64,000 nucleotides of DNA, taken from contig CM055095.1 in the NCBI GenBank assembly GCA_029204225.1, positions 12,424,399 through 12,488,398 of the forward strand, read 5' to 3'. Origin of the DNA: Diphasiastrum complanatum. Taxonomy: Eukaryota; Streptophyta; Lycopodiopsida; Lycopodiales; Lycopodiaceae. This document shows, piece by piece, positions 22,895 through 37,463 of the stretch. Numbering within the stretch: position 1 is the first letter of the stretch; every line of letters begins with the position of its first letter. The translations under genes were made by a program, and so were the position numbers. The notes under the pieces are model-generated. The model had not been told where the DNA came from, did not search any database, and saw only the letters and a program-made list of their open reading frames with translations.

Positions 22895-25800
22895 GCCCTC
22901 TTTCTCTCCTCTCTCTCTCTCTCTCCTTCTCGGGCTTCTGCGAATTGTTCCTCTGCCCGCACGCCCTTTTTTTTTTTTTTTTTTTTTTTCTAAAATAAAA
23001 AAACGCTTCCGGGGCCCGGACGTGTCCAGAAAAAAATTTTAATTTTTTTTTTGGGATGCGTCCGACCCCGCGTCCGAGGGTCGTATGGGTCCGGGTCCGG
23101 GCGTCGGACGCGGACGCCAAAAGCCTGCGTCCGCCCCGAACCCTCATGTCTGGTACAAGTATATGAATCCCAATGTTATAAGCACATTAACATATATTGG
23201 TATCAAATGAAGCATAAGACAACAAAGAGCATCTACAAAGCATTTTCCAACTAAGAATACTGAATGAATATCAATGGACGTCTATGAGAATGACTAAGAT
23301 CTCCAAAAATGTGTAGCACCCCTACAAGAAACTCAAAACTCCAAATCATCAAAATTGCAAATTGAATAGCCTTAGTGGCTATTTATATTAAACAAAAGCT
23401 ACCTCCCTCCAATTTAGTTATAGGGAAATATGAGATTAAAAAGTAAGAGCCCAGATTAGGAACCATGTAAAATGGCATTATGGGGCTTGTCAAATGTAAT
23501 AAAAAATGTTTAGAGCAATTGAACGATTTTGTTGATGTTCTTGCGCATTCTGCTTGGATGTTCTTATGGTGATATGTAAGCTAATTCTATGCAATACGAT
23601 CATTAGAGGTATTAGAGCATCATAATTGTTACGAGACCGTAACAATACCGACCCAACAGTACTTCTAGGTGCAGCTAACCATCGGAGGCAGAGGATAGTG
23701 TGAGTCAGTGGCATGCATGCATACCATGCAGTAGGTATGGGGGCGAGTAATGCCCATGCAGACACATACATGACAGTAGGGGGCCATGTAGTCCTTCAAC
23801 AATGGACCGGGACTCCGCATGCAACAGTAACCCATGCATGCAACATGAACAGTGGGTGTCAGCAGCACCTACCACCTACCGCAAAACTCACACTGGGCTA
23901 GGAGGGGCATTCTATAAGAGAGTGCATTGGCTGGGTGGATTAGACTAGCTTTGCCTTCCCTCTGACTATGGTGTTCCTAACACTGTTATTAGAGCCATAG
24001 CCATCCTTGCCTACAGTGTGTCAGTTTCATTGCTCACAGGATCAAGCAATTGGAGTAACAAGATTGAGTAAGAGGGGTGCCTTCCTTGGTGGAATTTCAG
24101 TTTGGGATGTTTGACACAGAGGAATTTGTGTCTAAAGAACAGTATGAACAGCTACAAACTGAAGTGACCAATTTAAAACAGACTTTAGCCAGCATGCAAA
24201 CTAAACAAGATAAATCGTTTGCTGAACTTAAAGGTTTGTATGCTAATGTAGTACCTCCTACTCCTTCAGTTCCAGTTTCAGCTCCTAGTACGTCTCAGTT
24301 GTTAGTACCTCCCGCAGTTCCCGCTAACTCATTTTTCCACAGTTTGGAATACAGTCCAGAGTAGGAATTTACAGATTTCTAAGCCAGTTCATCCAAGTAT
24401 ACAACAATTTTTGTTGAGGACGAAGAGTCCAAGCATACGTCTGATGACGTTGAGGATACAGAGTCTGTAAAACTACCCAAGTATACCAACAATGGTCAGT
24501 GTTGACAAGGATTCAAATGGAAACAATATTCCATCAGTACATATTCCACAAAAATAGAGTATGTGTCCCTTTATCAACTTTAAATTGTTGCAGAAGCTAA
24601 AGGTGGAAACAAGGCAAAGTGACCATCGGTACGTGGTCAAGCTGGCCACATGAGCAGAGAGCCAAGTTTGAGACCGGATAGTCCCATGTCTTCCTTTGCA
24701 AATTCAGGGATATAAAGGTAGATTAGATTTCCATGTAATGAATTTGGTCAAAGTAGACATTATACTTGGTAAAGAGTGGTTTTATGAGAAGAATGAGTCG
24801 CTAAAGAAAAACTATGTAACTCATAGTTTATCATTCTTGGATAACGGCTCATGCATAGAACTTAATGGAAATGTGGATATTTCTTCTCTTTGTATGCTTT
24901 AATTTTGGAAACGGTTGACTACGTCAATGTTTCATCGAAATGCGTTTGAAACGCTAAGGAGCAAGACCTTAAACTTAGATTCCCAGATTTCCTTCCTTAG
25001 AAGAAAAGTCTTTTAAGGGGGAGGGAATGTTAGGGACCCGACCCCTCGGGTCCCGAACCTAACTTGAAACCGGATGTTGGATTGGGCCTATGGACTTGAT
25101 GGACCACATGTGCACCACTTGTCGGGATTCGGGACGTGTACTAGGCATGCTCCCATTTTCAGGGTACAGAAGGGGAGGAGCTCTCAGTTACCATTCATTC
25201 GATCTACCTAGGAGTTGTGGATGGTAGTGCGCTAGTGCATAGCCAGGATGGTGCTAGCAAAGAGGCCAAGCGTTCTAATGGCGGTATGGGACGTCGTTAG
25301 GGCAAGAGGCTAGATCCCGCTTGTCTTCAAGCCATAGGCCTTGGCACAGAGGGTGGACCAAGATTAGGTCCTACGGCGGGGTGGATCGTGAGCGTTCGGT
25401 TTCTTGTGCTAATCGGCACCTAGCGGTTTAGGGTTTAGTAAGCATGTAACACTTCCTAGAGTCGTTGAGGTGGAAATGTAAGCATGATGCCTTTTTTTCA
25501 GAGATTTGGAGAGCAGTCAAGCAAAGGGAAAATGCCTAGAAGTATACTTACTTAAGAGCACACTAGCTGTTGAGTGTAAGATCTCCAAAAGTACACATGT
25601 TATTGAATCATGCTGAAGACAAAGTGTCCCTAACACCCAAGGATACACTTGTTGAGGGTGAAATATCCGAAGGTACATGTGATGTTGAGGATGAGGCTTC
25701 CAAAAGTGCACTTGAGAAAGGTGTTGAGGATGCAACTTGAATTGAAGATCTCCAAGGAAGTGGAAGAAGTTCACTATCAACAATTGGTACTTGCTCTACA

Positions 25801-28800
25801 AAGGTTGAGTATGTGTCCAGCTCATGTACCTTCTCTTTTTGTGATCTTACTCTTATTGATGCTCGTCTGAGACCCATGCATCAACATAAATGGGCTATAT
25901 CTCGTATAGGAATGCTTGGCACTATTAAGAGAAACCTCCAGACTTGTTAGATACTCTTCCCAATTGGTTTGCTTCTTAAGCATATCTTCTTGACCTAATT
26001 GATCCTCTATGTTTGGCTATCTGACTATGGATGCTTTGTTGTGCTCATACTCAACTTGGTGTCCAACACAACCCTCCAAAAGTGACTAGCACTTGTTCTC
26101 CTTGTCACTAACAATATCAACTAGCAGCCCATAAAGCCTGAAATCTATTCATAAATGCTCTGCCTCATTCAGTTGACACTTCTAGCATGTGATCACATAT
26201 TTTTGGATGTCCTTTTTCATACCAAACCAAAGGAAGTACAAGTCTTTCTGAATTCTTGAATGTCCAACACAGGGACTATCATGACACTCATAAAGGATTT
26301 GGCGCCTAGTGTAGTTACGAGCAAATTTATAGCAGATCAATAGCTAAGCTAAGAAAGCAGCACATAAGCAAGAACTAACCCTATAAAGCGGTAGAATTTT
26401 TTTTTAAGGAGACTAAAGAGAGAGATCAATATCATCAGCTATGATGAATGACAATAGGTCCTACTTATACCCACAAGGAGGCCCTAAAATGGAACCTTCG
26501 TGGAGCCTTCCAGAGGATAAGATAATGTCAGTGAACCTAATCAAAATGATAAGGAGGGATAATAGTGCACCCTCTTACAAGAGGGGCCCCACTCCGATAT
26601 CATATGGCCAAGTACCTAATAAATGAGTAAATGGTGCCAAAGGCTAGTACATGAATAAAAAGGGCCTAGGGGCTTGGTTATGCATAACAGTAAAGTAATA
26701 AAGAAGGGCGCGGTGAATGTAATGAGTTGAGTCCTAACTCTCCCCCGCGACATAACAAAGCCCCTCGGGCTAAAGGAAGTTGCAACATATAATCATGGAA
26801 CAACAAGCTCTGGTGGATCAGCAACTGTATCAGATGTAGATGACTGAACAACCACAGCTAGAGCACGAGCCTGATTTGCAAGTAACGGTTTATGATAAAA
26901 AAAACATCTGAACCAGAAACTGAATCTACTGTCAGCGTCGACTATGCTGAAGCGAACCTGAAGTATAGTAGCTGGTAATAAAGGAAATAGCTATGGATCA
27001 CTAGGAAATGAGCATCACGAGGAGCCTCATCCTCAATAGCAGCACGTCACAGACTAACGTGGAATATAGCACATGCACGTGTAGTAGGCAATAGTTGTAA
27101 ACGATAAGTCTCTAGACTGAGACACTCCAAAATGCGATAAGGCCCATAGTAGCATGGTGCAAGCTTTTCAGTAGAAGCGTGGCCTTGAACAAAATGATGT
27201 CGTGCAAAGTGAAGCCGAAGATAAGCCATATCACCAAGCTGAAATTGAACATGGCGGTCTACACAAGTCTGGTAACGCTGTTGAACATGTTGTAAAGTTG
27301 TTCTAGCTCGAGTAATAAGCTCGCGGGCACTTGATAAGATTGAAGCAAGGGTAACAGGTGTATCATAAAATGCAATAGGTACCGCTTAGAAAATCTGCCG
27401 AAAGAAGATAGCGAAACAAATTTATAGTAGATCAATAGCTAAGCTAAGAAAGCAGCTCATAAGCAAGAACTAACCCTAGAAAGCAGCAAAGAGAATGCTT
27501 AAGGAGACTAAAGAGAGAGATGAATATCATTAGCTATGAAATGAATGACAATAGGTCCTACTTATACCCACAAGGAAGCCCTAATATGGAACCTTCCAGA
27601 GGATAAGATAATGTTACTGAACTTAATCAAAATGGATAAGGAGGGCTTACGACTCCTCGAGTTAGGGCCACGATGGGTGTTGACAAAACCCATGGGGGGC
27701 TAATAGGGGGACAAGTGACATGGGAGGAGCGCCACACAATTGCCCCAATAGTTATACAAGGAAATGTATTCTAGGTTTAACGGGTGCTCTAATATGTGTG
27801 GGATCTCCTTCCACAAGCTATCATCATTACAAGCGCATGGTTGGAGTTGTAGGAGCACATGGCTGGATGATTAGAGTATCTCAGGCTCCTTGAGCTTTCC
27901 GAAGATCCTAACAACCAACAAGATTTGAAATTTTGGCTTTCCATTGTAGGTCCACTGCAAGTAACATTTTAAAAAATGAGTTGAAATTGCAAATTGTGGA
28001 ATAGAAAAGTAGTTTTCACAATAAATTTTGAATAGATTTTTCCAAGCAGTTTTTTTGCTTTCATGTGCTTGTTACCTTCATAATTTTTTACTCATGGGTG
28101 TGTACAATGTGATACTTGGCAGGTAGTCTAAAATCCTCGCTAGAAACAAGTGAAGGAGAGTGGATGAAAATATTCAATGTCAATCTAAATGGTGCTTGGC
28201 TTGTTACCAAGGCCGTAACCAAGCGTATGCGAGATTCTAGCATTGGAGGCTCTATTATATTTGTGACGTCAATTGTTGGCACTGAGCGTGGACTTCCACC
28301 TGGAGCTAGTGCCTATGCTACTTCAATGGCAGCAGTAAATCACTTGACAAAGGTATGTTAGGTTCTGGCCCCTTCATTACAGTGACTATGAGCATTGGCA
28401 AATGTGTATGTACACCGAATAAAGAAGATGTGTTTTGGTAAAGCTATGTGAACATGTATATGATTCAAATCTTTATGTTTGTCTCTATATGGTTTTGGTG
28501 AAGAATATGAACTTTGTAGGTAAATATGATTTGTAGTATTTTCTTTGATCGTGAATGCGAATTTTTTGTGTTTTTATCTAAGATATTTCTTGACCTTTGG
28601 TAGGAATGTTCCAATTGGACCATGATCAACCAAGCACATCATAAATGATTTTAGCAAGTGTCATTCAATTTCTTTGAAGGTATATTCTTCATGGTGTTCG
28701 CATGTATTCACATTATTTGAGTTTTCTTGTTAATTCTGGTATCATAGATTTTTTCCACTTGCCAAAATTTTGGAAATCGAGGTCAAGGGACAAAACTTGG

Positions 28801-31800
28801 AGTTGAAACCAACGTCACATTTCAAAGTAAACCTTGAAGAGTTCTCAATGTTCCACGTTAGGTACTCTTTATAACATTTCAACTAGCACTTGATTGCGAG
28901 AATAGATTTTTTGGAACATAGACTATCTCATCACTCATCCATGAGATGACTAGTTGTTGATCATTGATCTATGGATCTTACGTCAGATTGTCATGTAATA
29001 TAGCCAAGGTCGATCCTCTAGAGAATGAGAGTTAACGACAACCAAGTGGATGTAGCATCATGTAAAAAATAGTCCTATGTAATTTGACCCTCAACTCTTG
29101 CATTTCACAATGAAATTGAGCAAGATCGATGCAAATAAAAAAAATAGATAGATAGTGGATTCGTGCAACAACAACAAGAAATGGTGAACAAGTACCAGTG
29201 GTAACTAAACCATAAAGGGATAAAACAAGAAATAGCTATGTATAATGGTAGCAAGCCTCAAATCACGTCCTGGAGGCGATGGCGATACTACTACTACTGT
29301 TATCGCTGCTATTGAAGAAAGATGTAATACGAGCTGTAGTGAGGAGTGAAACTGAGATCTGCTGTCGACTTCGAATGTGAGAGGGACGTCTTCTCGTGGT
29401 TGGACAAATAAGTCTGGCTGTAGGGTAACGCTGGGAGGTGCACCGTCTCTGATCTCTATGAGAAGTCATGTGAGTTTGGGTCTGGTCGTGATCGCCGTCT
29501 GGAGAAAAAAGAGGTAATCTGAAATTGTGTCTGGAGTACTCTGACGCAAAGGCTGGGGATCTCGTCGAAATAGAAGCATCTCTCGTATAATCAATGCAAC
29601 ATAGCGTGGATCCTACCACAGGACGGTGACTTAGCCATTTCACTTTCTTACAAAAGTACATTTGTAAAAACGGTAAACAACTAGGACAGGGAGTAAGCTG
29701 TAACAACTGGATTAGGGCATCAAGGTACATGGGCGGGACTACAAACTTAGCAAGGATGATCTGGAACTGAAGGCTTAGCCTAGATCGTATGTGAAAGCAT
29801 AGTGATCTGTAATCGCGAGATACTGGCCTAGTCAGATGAGGTAAGACTAGTGTACCATGCAGCTGATGCATATAGGTTTGTAGGGAAACAATGGTGTCAA
29901 AAAGCCGACACTTACTCGAGGCATCTTGAATAGACTTACGAAAGTAGAATCTCTCCATCTGGGCAAGGGAAGCATGACCCTTCCCAAGCCTACTAGAAGC
30001 TGTCTGTATCATACTAAATATAGGACCAGCAAAAAGTGCTCCTAAGTAAGTGTAGGATGGAACAATCTCCAGCGGCCGATTGTCAAAAAGGAGCTCTTGT
30101 CTCAACATAAAGCTCCTAGAAGTGTTGAAGATCATCACTTTGGTCTTTCCAATTTTCAGCCCTAGGCCCCATCTGGAACAGAAATCATGAAGGTAATCAA
30201 TCTGCCTTTGTAACCCCTCCCTGGTAGGTGAAAGTAGAACCACATCATCTGCATAAAGAAGAATAGCGATCAAAGATGTCTCCAAGTCTGCAACCAGATC
30301 CACCACACTGCTCAATAACCCTCTCCAACTCATCAATATATAGTCCAAAAAGTGCAAGGAACATCCCTGCTTCACCCCAATAGTGCTCATGATTTGCTTG
30401 GAGATACCTCTGTCACTCTGAAAACATCCCAATACTTTCTCATAGAGTGCCATCACTGCTAGCACTCTGTCATTAGAAAAACCAAGGTCTCGTATCCGCT
30501 GGATGAGGAAGGAGCTTGGGATAGAGTCGAAGGCTTCCCGAAGTCAACGAAGCAACAATAAACTTGCTATGGTTGGTGCCAAGCTTCCTCAATGGATAGT
30601 AAATCAGCTGCATGGATCAATAGCTCAAATTCAAGATCATCAATATCTCTGGCTTTACTGGTGTTTAGTCTCTTGATGTCGTTATGTACCATATCAACAG
30701 TGAAGAAGGTGAACTTAGAAGGTCTAGGGGAGATGGAAATAAGTGTGTCAATATCAATGGTAGATAAGGAAGTGGCCTAATCAGTCCATATGCACAAGTC
30801 ATCGAGGAGGGGAGTGGGAGCACGGGGAATGAACTCACGCCAGAATGCGCCTATTGAAGAACTGTAGAGATGTCCAATAAGTTGTCTCTCTTCCAAACTA
30901 TCATAGGCCCGTTTCTTACAACGAAGTAAGCGGGTAAAGAGACGATGCGTGGATCGTAAGAGATGAGAGGTGTGTATGCGAGCATGTGTGACGAGATGAT
31001 GACACCATGACAATGAATACATAATCATGTCACTTTTTGGTGCTCCAGCACCATTGGATGAGGGTGGGGCCTTACCTTCATCCTCAGTGCTGTTGATTTT
31101 TTGCGAAGGCAAAAAGGCGAAAAAAACAAAAGTTTTGCTACTGCGATCTGAAATTTCCAGCAAACAGAGCGCTCAACAACTCAATATCCTCTACTTTCTA
31201 ATCGTAGAACTTAAATCTACTGCATGCTGGGATCTAAGGGGGTGTTAGCTATTGTCCACTATGATACTATGTTAAGAGAGATGTGACAAAATCCAAGGCC
31301 TAGCTATGGAGTATCATAACAACATAGTGAGCACACTATGAAAGCTTGAGAAAACCAGTTATGGAGTAGAAGACCAAAGCAAGAGAGAGAGGAGTTCAAA
31401 GCTCACACAACTTGAATGATTATCAAAGGAGTAGTAGGGTGTGGAAACCCCTCCAAACAAAGGGCCACATATAGCATGCAAATTACAATGTATAGAGGTG
31501 GTGTCATACTAATTCTAGCTCTAGACCCCACATGGGTCCTCAACCTACTTGTTATTACTTGCCTAATTAGCACAAGTGGGGTGTACTATGTACATAAATG
31601 TTTTACCCCCATGTCTTATGCACAACTTACAAGTTACAATTATACAAGCCTTAAGGGGCAAAATAGCCATTTATTTCAACAGGCCCCCCTCAATGGCTAT
31701 TTTGTTCATACCAACACCTAGCATGCTACGAAATTTTTCAAATTTTTCTCTACTAAGTGCCTTAGTAAAGATATCTGCTGCTTGTTCGTTGGTATCACAG

Positions 31801-34800
31801 TTCTCGAGCTGAATTTCTCCACTTTGTATCTTCTCTCGTAAGAAGTGCTGGTCCACCTCAATATGCTTCATACGAGCATGGTACACAGGATTTTTGGCAA
31901 GCTGGATGCAACTCTGGCTATCACAATAAAGAACAGTAGGACCATCCTGTGGGATCTGCACCTCCCCAAGAAGTCTCCTAAGCCATATCGCCTTGCAGGT
32001 AGCTTTCGCCGCTGCCCTGTACTCAGCCTCTGTTGATGATAAGGTAACGGTGGGCTGTTTCTTGCTGCACCAAGAATTGGCCCCAGAACCAAGGTTGAAA
32101 GTGTAACCTGTGGTCGACTTTCGATCATCCCTATCACCTGCCCAATCCGAATCGGTAAATCCTCCAAGCTGAAGCTTCCCGTCATCTGTGTACTCAATCC
32201 CATAACAGGTTGTCCCTTTGACATACCTCAAAACCCTTTTAGCTGCTTTCCAATGGGCTTCAGTTGGAGAACTCATGAATTGGCTTGCTACACCAACCAC
32301 ATACGAAATGTCTGGTCTCGTAGTGGTGAGATAAATCAGGCTACCTACAAGCTGCATATAAAGAGTCTCGTCCACAAAAGGAGTGCCATCATCTCTAGAT
32401 GGCTTTACTGCTTTGGCCATCAAAGCATCATATTCCTCCTTCATGGCAAGGTGCCATTCCTTCGAGTTGAGTTTATCATATACATCCTTCGGCTCCTCAT
32501 GAGAAATAAAATAAGCACAATCAGTGGAGTTGATGTCCACTTGCTTGTCTCTATCTTCAGAGGTAAGCCTTCTAGGCTCGGATCTTTCTCTTTGAGATCT
32601 CCTTGATGAAAAGATTCGAGGTGACTCCTCCTCAATTCTCGGCCCCATCTCTCCATGATAGTCTTCAAGGGTGATGATTGGAGTATCTTTCTCTTGATGG
32701 AAGCTTTACAGGTACTATGCCCTTTCCCTTGACCTTGTGTGTTGAGTTGTCACCTAGGCACACCTCTTGTCCATTACAAATCCCCACAAAGGTATCAAAC
32801 CAATCCTATGAGGGGTTATGTGCTTTGAAGCACCTGAGTCAATGTACCAACCACTTGTTGTAGCTTGTGAGGCCAATGCAACAGAAAATAACTCAGCTTG
32901 CCTTATGTCACTTTGCTCCTCTCTTGCAACACTCTCAACAACATTTCCTTCTTGCTTCTTTGTGCCCTTCTTTTGCTCCGCAAGCTTCTTCCTGCACTCA
33001 AAAGCAAAGTGTCCATATTTACCACAGTAATTGCAATTCTCTTTCCTTCGAGGTGCGGAAGAAGTACTCGAGGAGGATTTTGCTTCTGACATTTGCAAGT
33101 TCTCCATTCCTTGCTCAAGTGTTTGTGGTGCTCCTTTGTTCTTGTCTTTTCCTTTCTTCTTGTCCTTGGCTGGATTTTGCTTCTTCTTAGAAGCAAAGGC
33201 ATGCTCTTGGAAATCTTCCCTCTTGGAGAGATTAACTCTCCTCATCTCCTCTTGTAACAAGAGATCATATACCTCTTCATAGGTAGGGATTTCCTCCCTC
33301 ACAGATATCATCATCACAAAGTTCTGATAAACATATGACAAGCTATTCAGAACTATTGGCACCAAGTCTTTGTCAGCAATAGCCTCTCCAAGCACAGAAA
33401 GTTGATATCTAAGATCTTGAATCTTAGTAAGATGATCAGTAATTGTCTCCCCTGTCTCCATTCTGAGAGTATACAACTTGTTCTTCAAGTAAAGAAGCCT
33501 AGTTGTACTTGCTGTCTCATACAATTCACAAAGAATGTGCCATGCATCTACAGGCCCTTTGACTGCTAACCTGATTAGAGGAATCACATTATCCCTCACT
33601 GACATGTTGATGATCCCGTGTGCCTTTTCCCCTCTCTTGATATAGTCCTTGAGTTCAAGTTCAGATGTTGGAACAGGCTCGTCACCTGTCACAAGCTTCC
33701 AACATCCTTTATCTTCAAGAATGTTCTTGATCTTGAATTTCCAAATGCTAAAGTTAGTGCCATCAAGTCGGCTGGCTTCACTCAACATGCTCTCTGCAAG
33801 ACTAGACATAGCTGGATAGAAATAAGACACAAAAGGTAAACTGGGGTTTTACCCAATTAGGGTATGCAACCACTTGCTCAATAACCCTCAGCTTCTGGAT
33901 TTGAAACTATCCCCCTGTATGGCTGTCCTAGCCCTTGTCCAAGATCCACTCAAAACTTTCACTGAAGTCCCCATTGTAGAAAGCGCCCTCTTACAGTCCT
34001 AGCTGTCCAAAAAGACTCATAATTTTTTCTCCCTAATTAGAAAGTTTTTGGATTACAGTGCTCCCCTTGCCAACAGTACTCCAAGCATGCAGATAGCATA
34101 GAGATCAGATGCCCCTACAGAAAGTGCGCCCTCCTCAAAGATAAGCTGCTCTCCAGGAATGGCAGGAATCTGATTAAAAGAGGTCCAAGCTTTCACCACA
34201 CCACAAGCAACATAACCTGCTCTGATACCATGACAAAATCCAAAGGCCTAGCTATGGAGTATCATAACAACATAGTAAGCACACTATGAAAGTTTGAAAA
34301 AACCAGCTATGGAGTAGAAGACCAAAGCAAGAGATAGAGGACTTCAAAGCTCACACAACTTGAATGATTATCACAAGAGTAGTAGAGCGTGGAAACCCCT
34401 CCAAACAAAGGGCCACATATAGCAGGTAATGTAGGAAATAGAAGCCTAAGGATCCAGAATCTTAACTATTCAATCACACAAAGCATTCTCAAAAGAAAGA
34501 GAGAGATGGCTAGAAACCCTCTTGTAGAAACTTGTGGACAGCCAAGGAGAATAGTCAGTATTGCTTACAAAAGTGTCTCATACAAATGGGATGCACACAC
34601 ATATATAGTCCAAGATGACTATCTAACTTCATGACTATTGGCTATCCAACTACTTGAGTATTGGCTATCCAACTACTTGACTATTGACTATCCAACTTTC
34701 TATAAGTTACATAGAAAGAATAAGGTACCTCCAATATGTCAAGTTGGGGTACTTAATGTCACAATTAGGCCTAGTGGACCCATGAGTCCCTACCAAGTTA

Positions 34801-36625
34801 ATTTCATACTAACTTAGCTAACTCTAAGTTTAGTAGGCCTAATATAATAAATGACCATGGTTACACAACTCTTGACCTTTTGGGTCAAAGTAACCTATGG
34901 TAATGTAAGCAATTCCATTTATATTCCAACACCCTCCGTAAATGGAAATGCATAACATAACATGAAGTAACTTCTCGAAAGAGAAAAATGCAACTTGTTG
35001 TCCGAACTTCATGTCGCCAAATAAACTTCGCACCGAAGTAGTCGAAATCTCATCCCCAATCATGTCCAACATATAAAAGGAAAAGAATGCGTAATAATGA
35101 AGCATCAAGTCGAAGGGTGAGGATTTGCATGCTCCATCCGAAGTAGGGAACCAACATAAACTCGGCAATAAGTCGAAACATGGACTTGTTACCATAAGGA
35201 CAATAAAAAAGAGTACCAAACTCTTTGGGCATCACATCCTCCCGAACCTTACCATCAATGACTTGCTCACATAGAATAGGCGATGTACCAACATCATGAT
35301 GAAGAGTAAGTGTAGAACCAAAAAAATCAGCAAAAGGTACTGATTTTAAAGAGGCATGTGCCTTCCTTTCGTAGTAAGATATTTCTTTGCTGTCCTGCAA
35401 AGTCTCCAATAGCCGACAAGGAACTGTTATGGGCTGTTCAACACTTTGCTGCCCAAAGTGTTCCCAACATGGACCATGTTGTCCATAATCTTCCACAGGC
35501 TGTTCCTGAAGCATAATGGACTGCTCATGATGTAAAATGGGCTGTAAATGACCAAAAGAAGATGAATGAACCTGTTGTCCAACATCTTCATCATAAAAAT
35601 TTAGCAAACTATCAAGAGATGCATCAACGATGGCGTCATCAAAGCTGTCCCTCGAAGAGGCATGGGATGACATAGAAGATTTTTCAAATAATGAAAAATT
35701 CTCTCCAAACAAATGCTCACTCTTAACACTTTGAACAAAAGTACTAATTGACACATGTTGACTCCCTCCTCGATTAGTACAAAAAGGTTCCAAAGAGTGC
35801 TTGAATTTTTCAGCCTTTGCTAAAACATCAAATTGAAAAGGTTTCGCATGAAACTTTTCACTAATGTATCCATCATATGCATCAACTTGCGGTGACTTGA
35901 AAAAAGAAGATTGTTTCAACATCTGCTCAATGTATTGTTGTTGAGAGATGAAGGTTCTAGCCCCATGTGGAAGATCAACAAGAACCCAAGTGTGGTTCTT
36001 CATGAGTGAGTTGTACTCCTCTTGCATCGCATCCTCCCAACATTTTACTCCTCTGGCCTGCTCATAAAACAGGTTCTACTGCACCATCCTTAATAGAAGT
36101 TAGAGCAAAATCAGAAAAATCAGCAAATTTTACTGATTTAGTAGAGGCACGAGTCTTCCCTTCATAGAAATGATCCACTTTGCTGTCCTGCAAAGTATGC
36201 AACAAGCATTTAGGGACTGGTTTGGGCTGTCCAACAGCCTTACCTTTGTCAACACTTTGCTGTCCAAAGTGTTCTGAACTTGGACCTTGCTGTCCAATGT
36301 CTTCAACAGGCTGCTCTTCACCATAAATAGGTTCTTCTTGATGAACTATGGGCTGCAAAATTGAAGAAGTAGTGGGCTGTCCACTAGAAGTAGATGGCAG
36401 TCCCTTCTCTTCATGATTAGATGGCAAAACCAAATCTGGAAATATTTCAAGATATGCATAATGGGGGAAGTCCCCTTTCATGACATGAGTGGGCGCAACA
36501 TCATAGGAGGTCTTTTCATCAAAATGAACATCACGACTCACTATGATTTTATTAGTATCCATATTAAACAACCTATAGCCCTTTCTTTCGCTACTATAGC
36601 CAACAAATATGCATTTAACTCCTTT

Positions 36626-36690
<65 letters not shown>

Positions 36691-37412
36691 AGGCCCCAGG
36701 CGCTACAGGGATACTAGAGCAGGCAGGAGAGAAGGGACGAGAGGCAGCAGCAGCGAGGGAGGCCGGGGCAGAGGAGAGCCAGGGATGGTGTGGAGCTAGC
36801 GGGGAGGGAGAGAGAGAGAGAGAGAGAGAGCCCGTGTTATGTGGTCCATACCCTTTGCTAGACACTTGTCATTCTGGCCTTAAGAAAAACAATGCATGGC
36901 CACATGTCAGGTTGCCTGAAAAAAAATTTCGACACGTGTCGTGCAACATGTGTTTAGACGTGTTGATGTGGCATGACACATCGTGCACATACTCACTGGT
37001 GGTATGGATACGGTCTCCGTGTTGAGCACGAATTGGTCGACTAAACTTTTTTTCAAAATAGTAGGAACATATTAGCACTTTGGGCCCTTCAGTTATATAT
37101 TTATATTGAGTACATTTCGAGTATGTTTGAGTATGTTCAATAGCATTAATAAATAACCAACTTACAAAAATGTAATTATCTAAGCACATGTGGTTAACTA
37201 CCACAACTGCAATTATTCTAACTGCTGATGTGTTAAGATGCCATCACAAATGGATCATGGATTCTAAGTCATATCTCCAACAAGAAAGTGTAGAAAATCA
37301 GAAACTAACCGTGCGCAAGTTCTAGCTACAATCAGGAGACCAAAAGTAGTTACAAACCATAAATGCACAGAAATGCGTTTCGGAAAACGCGTTTCTCCTC
37401 CCAGAATCGTAC

Positions 37413-37463
<51 letters not shown>

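Larger units (their letters stand above)
13464..23152 (-). mobile_element. hAT transposon (copy A), with two nested insertions
   Basis: The flanks GTACAAAT (13,456-13,463) and GTACAAGT (23,153-23,160) match at 7 of 8 bases, as expected for a hAT target duplication. Both ends are packed with GTCCGGACGC/GCGTCCGGA subterminal motifs (13,477-13,552 and 23,022-23,140) and show loosely inverted termini (left GGGGGCTGGACGCAGAC; right, reversed, GGGGCGGACGCAGGC). Inside, the plus strand carries the small second ORF (about 14,300-14,600) and the minus strand the transposase remnants (22,457-20,430). The order mirrors copy B at 37,462-43,646, in reverse orientation. A gypsy element (14,930-20,275) and a TRIM (20,665-21,069) sit inside. 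Without them the element would be about 3.9 kb. The transposase core is deleted, so it is non-autonomous. Confidence 0.75.
31284..34424 (-). mobile_element. Ty1/copia element with internal deletion
   Basis: Minus-strand copia. The 3' LTR is 31,284-31,681 (398 bp, on the plus strand TGACAAAATCC...TTTCAACA), with a polypurine tract (GAGGGGGGCC on the element strand) beside it. The 5' LTR begins at 34,231 and is cut at 34,424 where the next copia LTR starts. The primer site (GCTCTGATACCA, the reverse of TGGTATCAGAGC) is at 34,219-34,230. Gag plus protease and the RNase H end are open, but the integrase and most of RT are absent. Confidence 0.9.

Noticed and set aside
13464-23152. Endogenous caulimovirus-like sequence
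   Set aside because: No movement protein or virus-type coat region was seen. All RT pieces sit in LTR elements with integrase or in LINEs.
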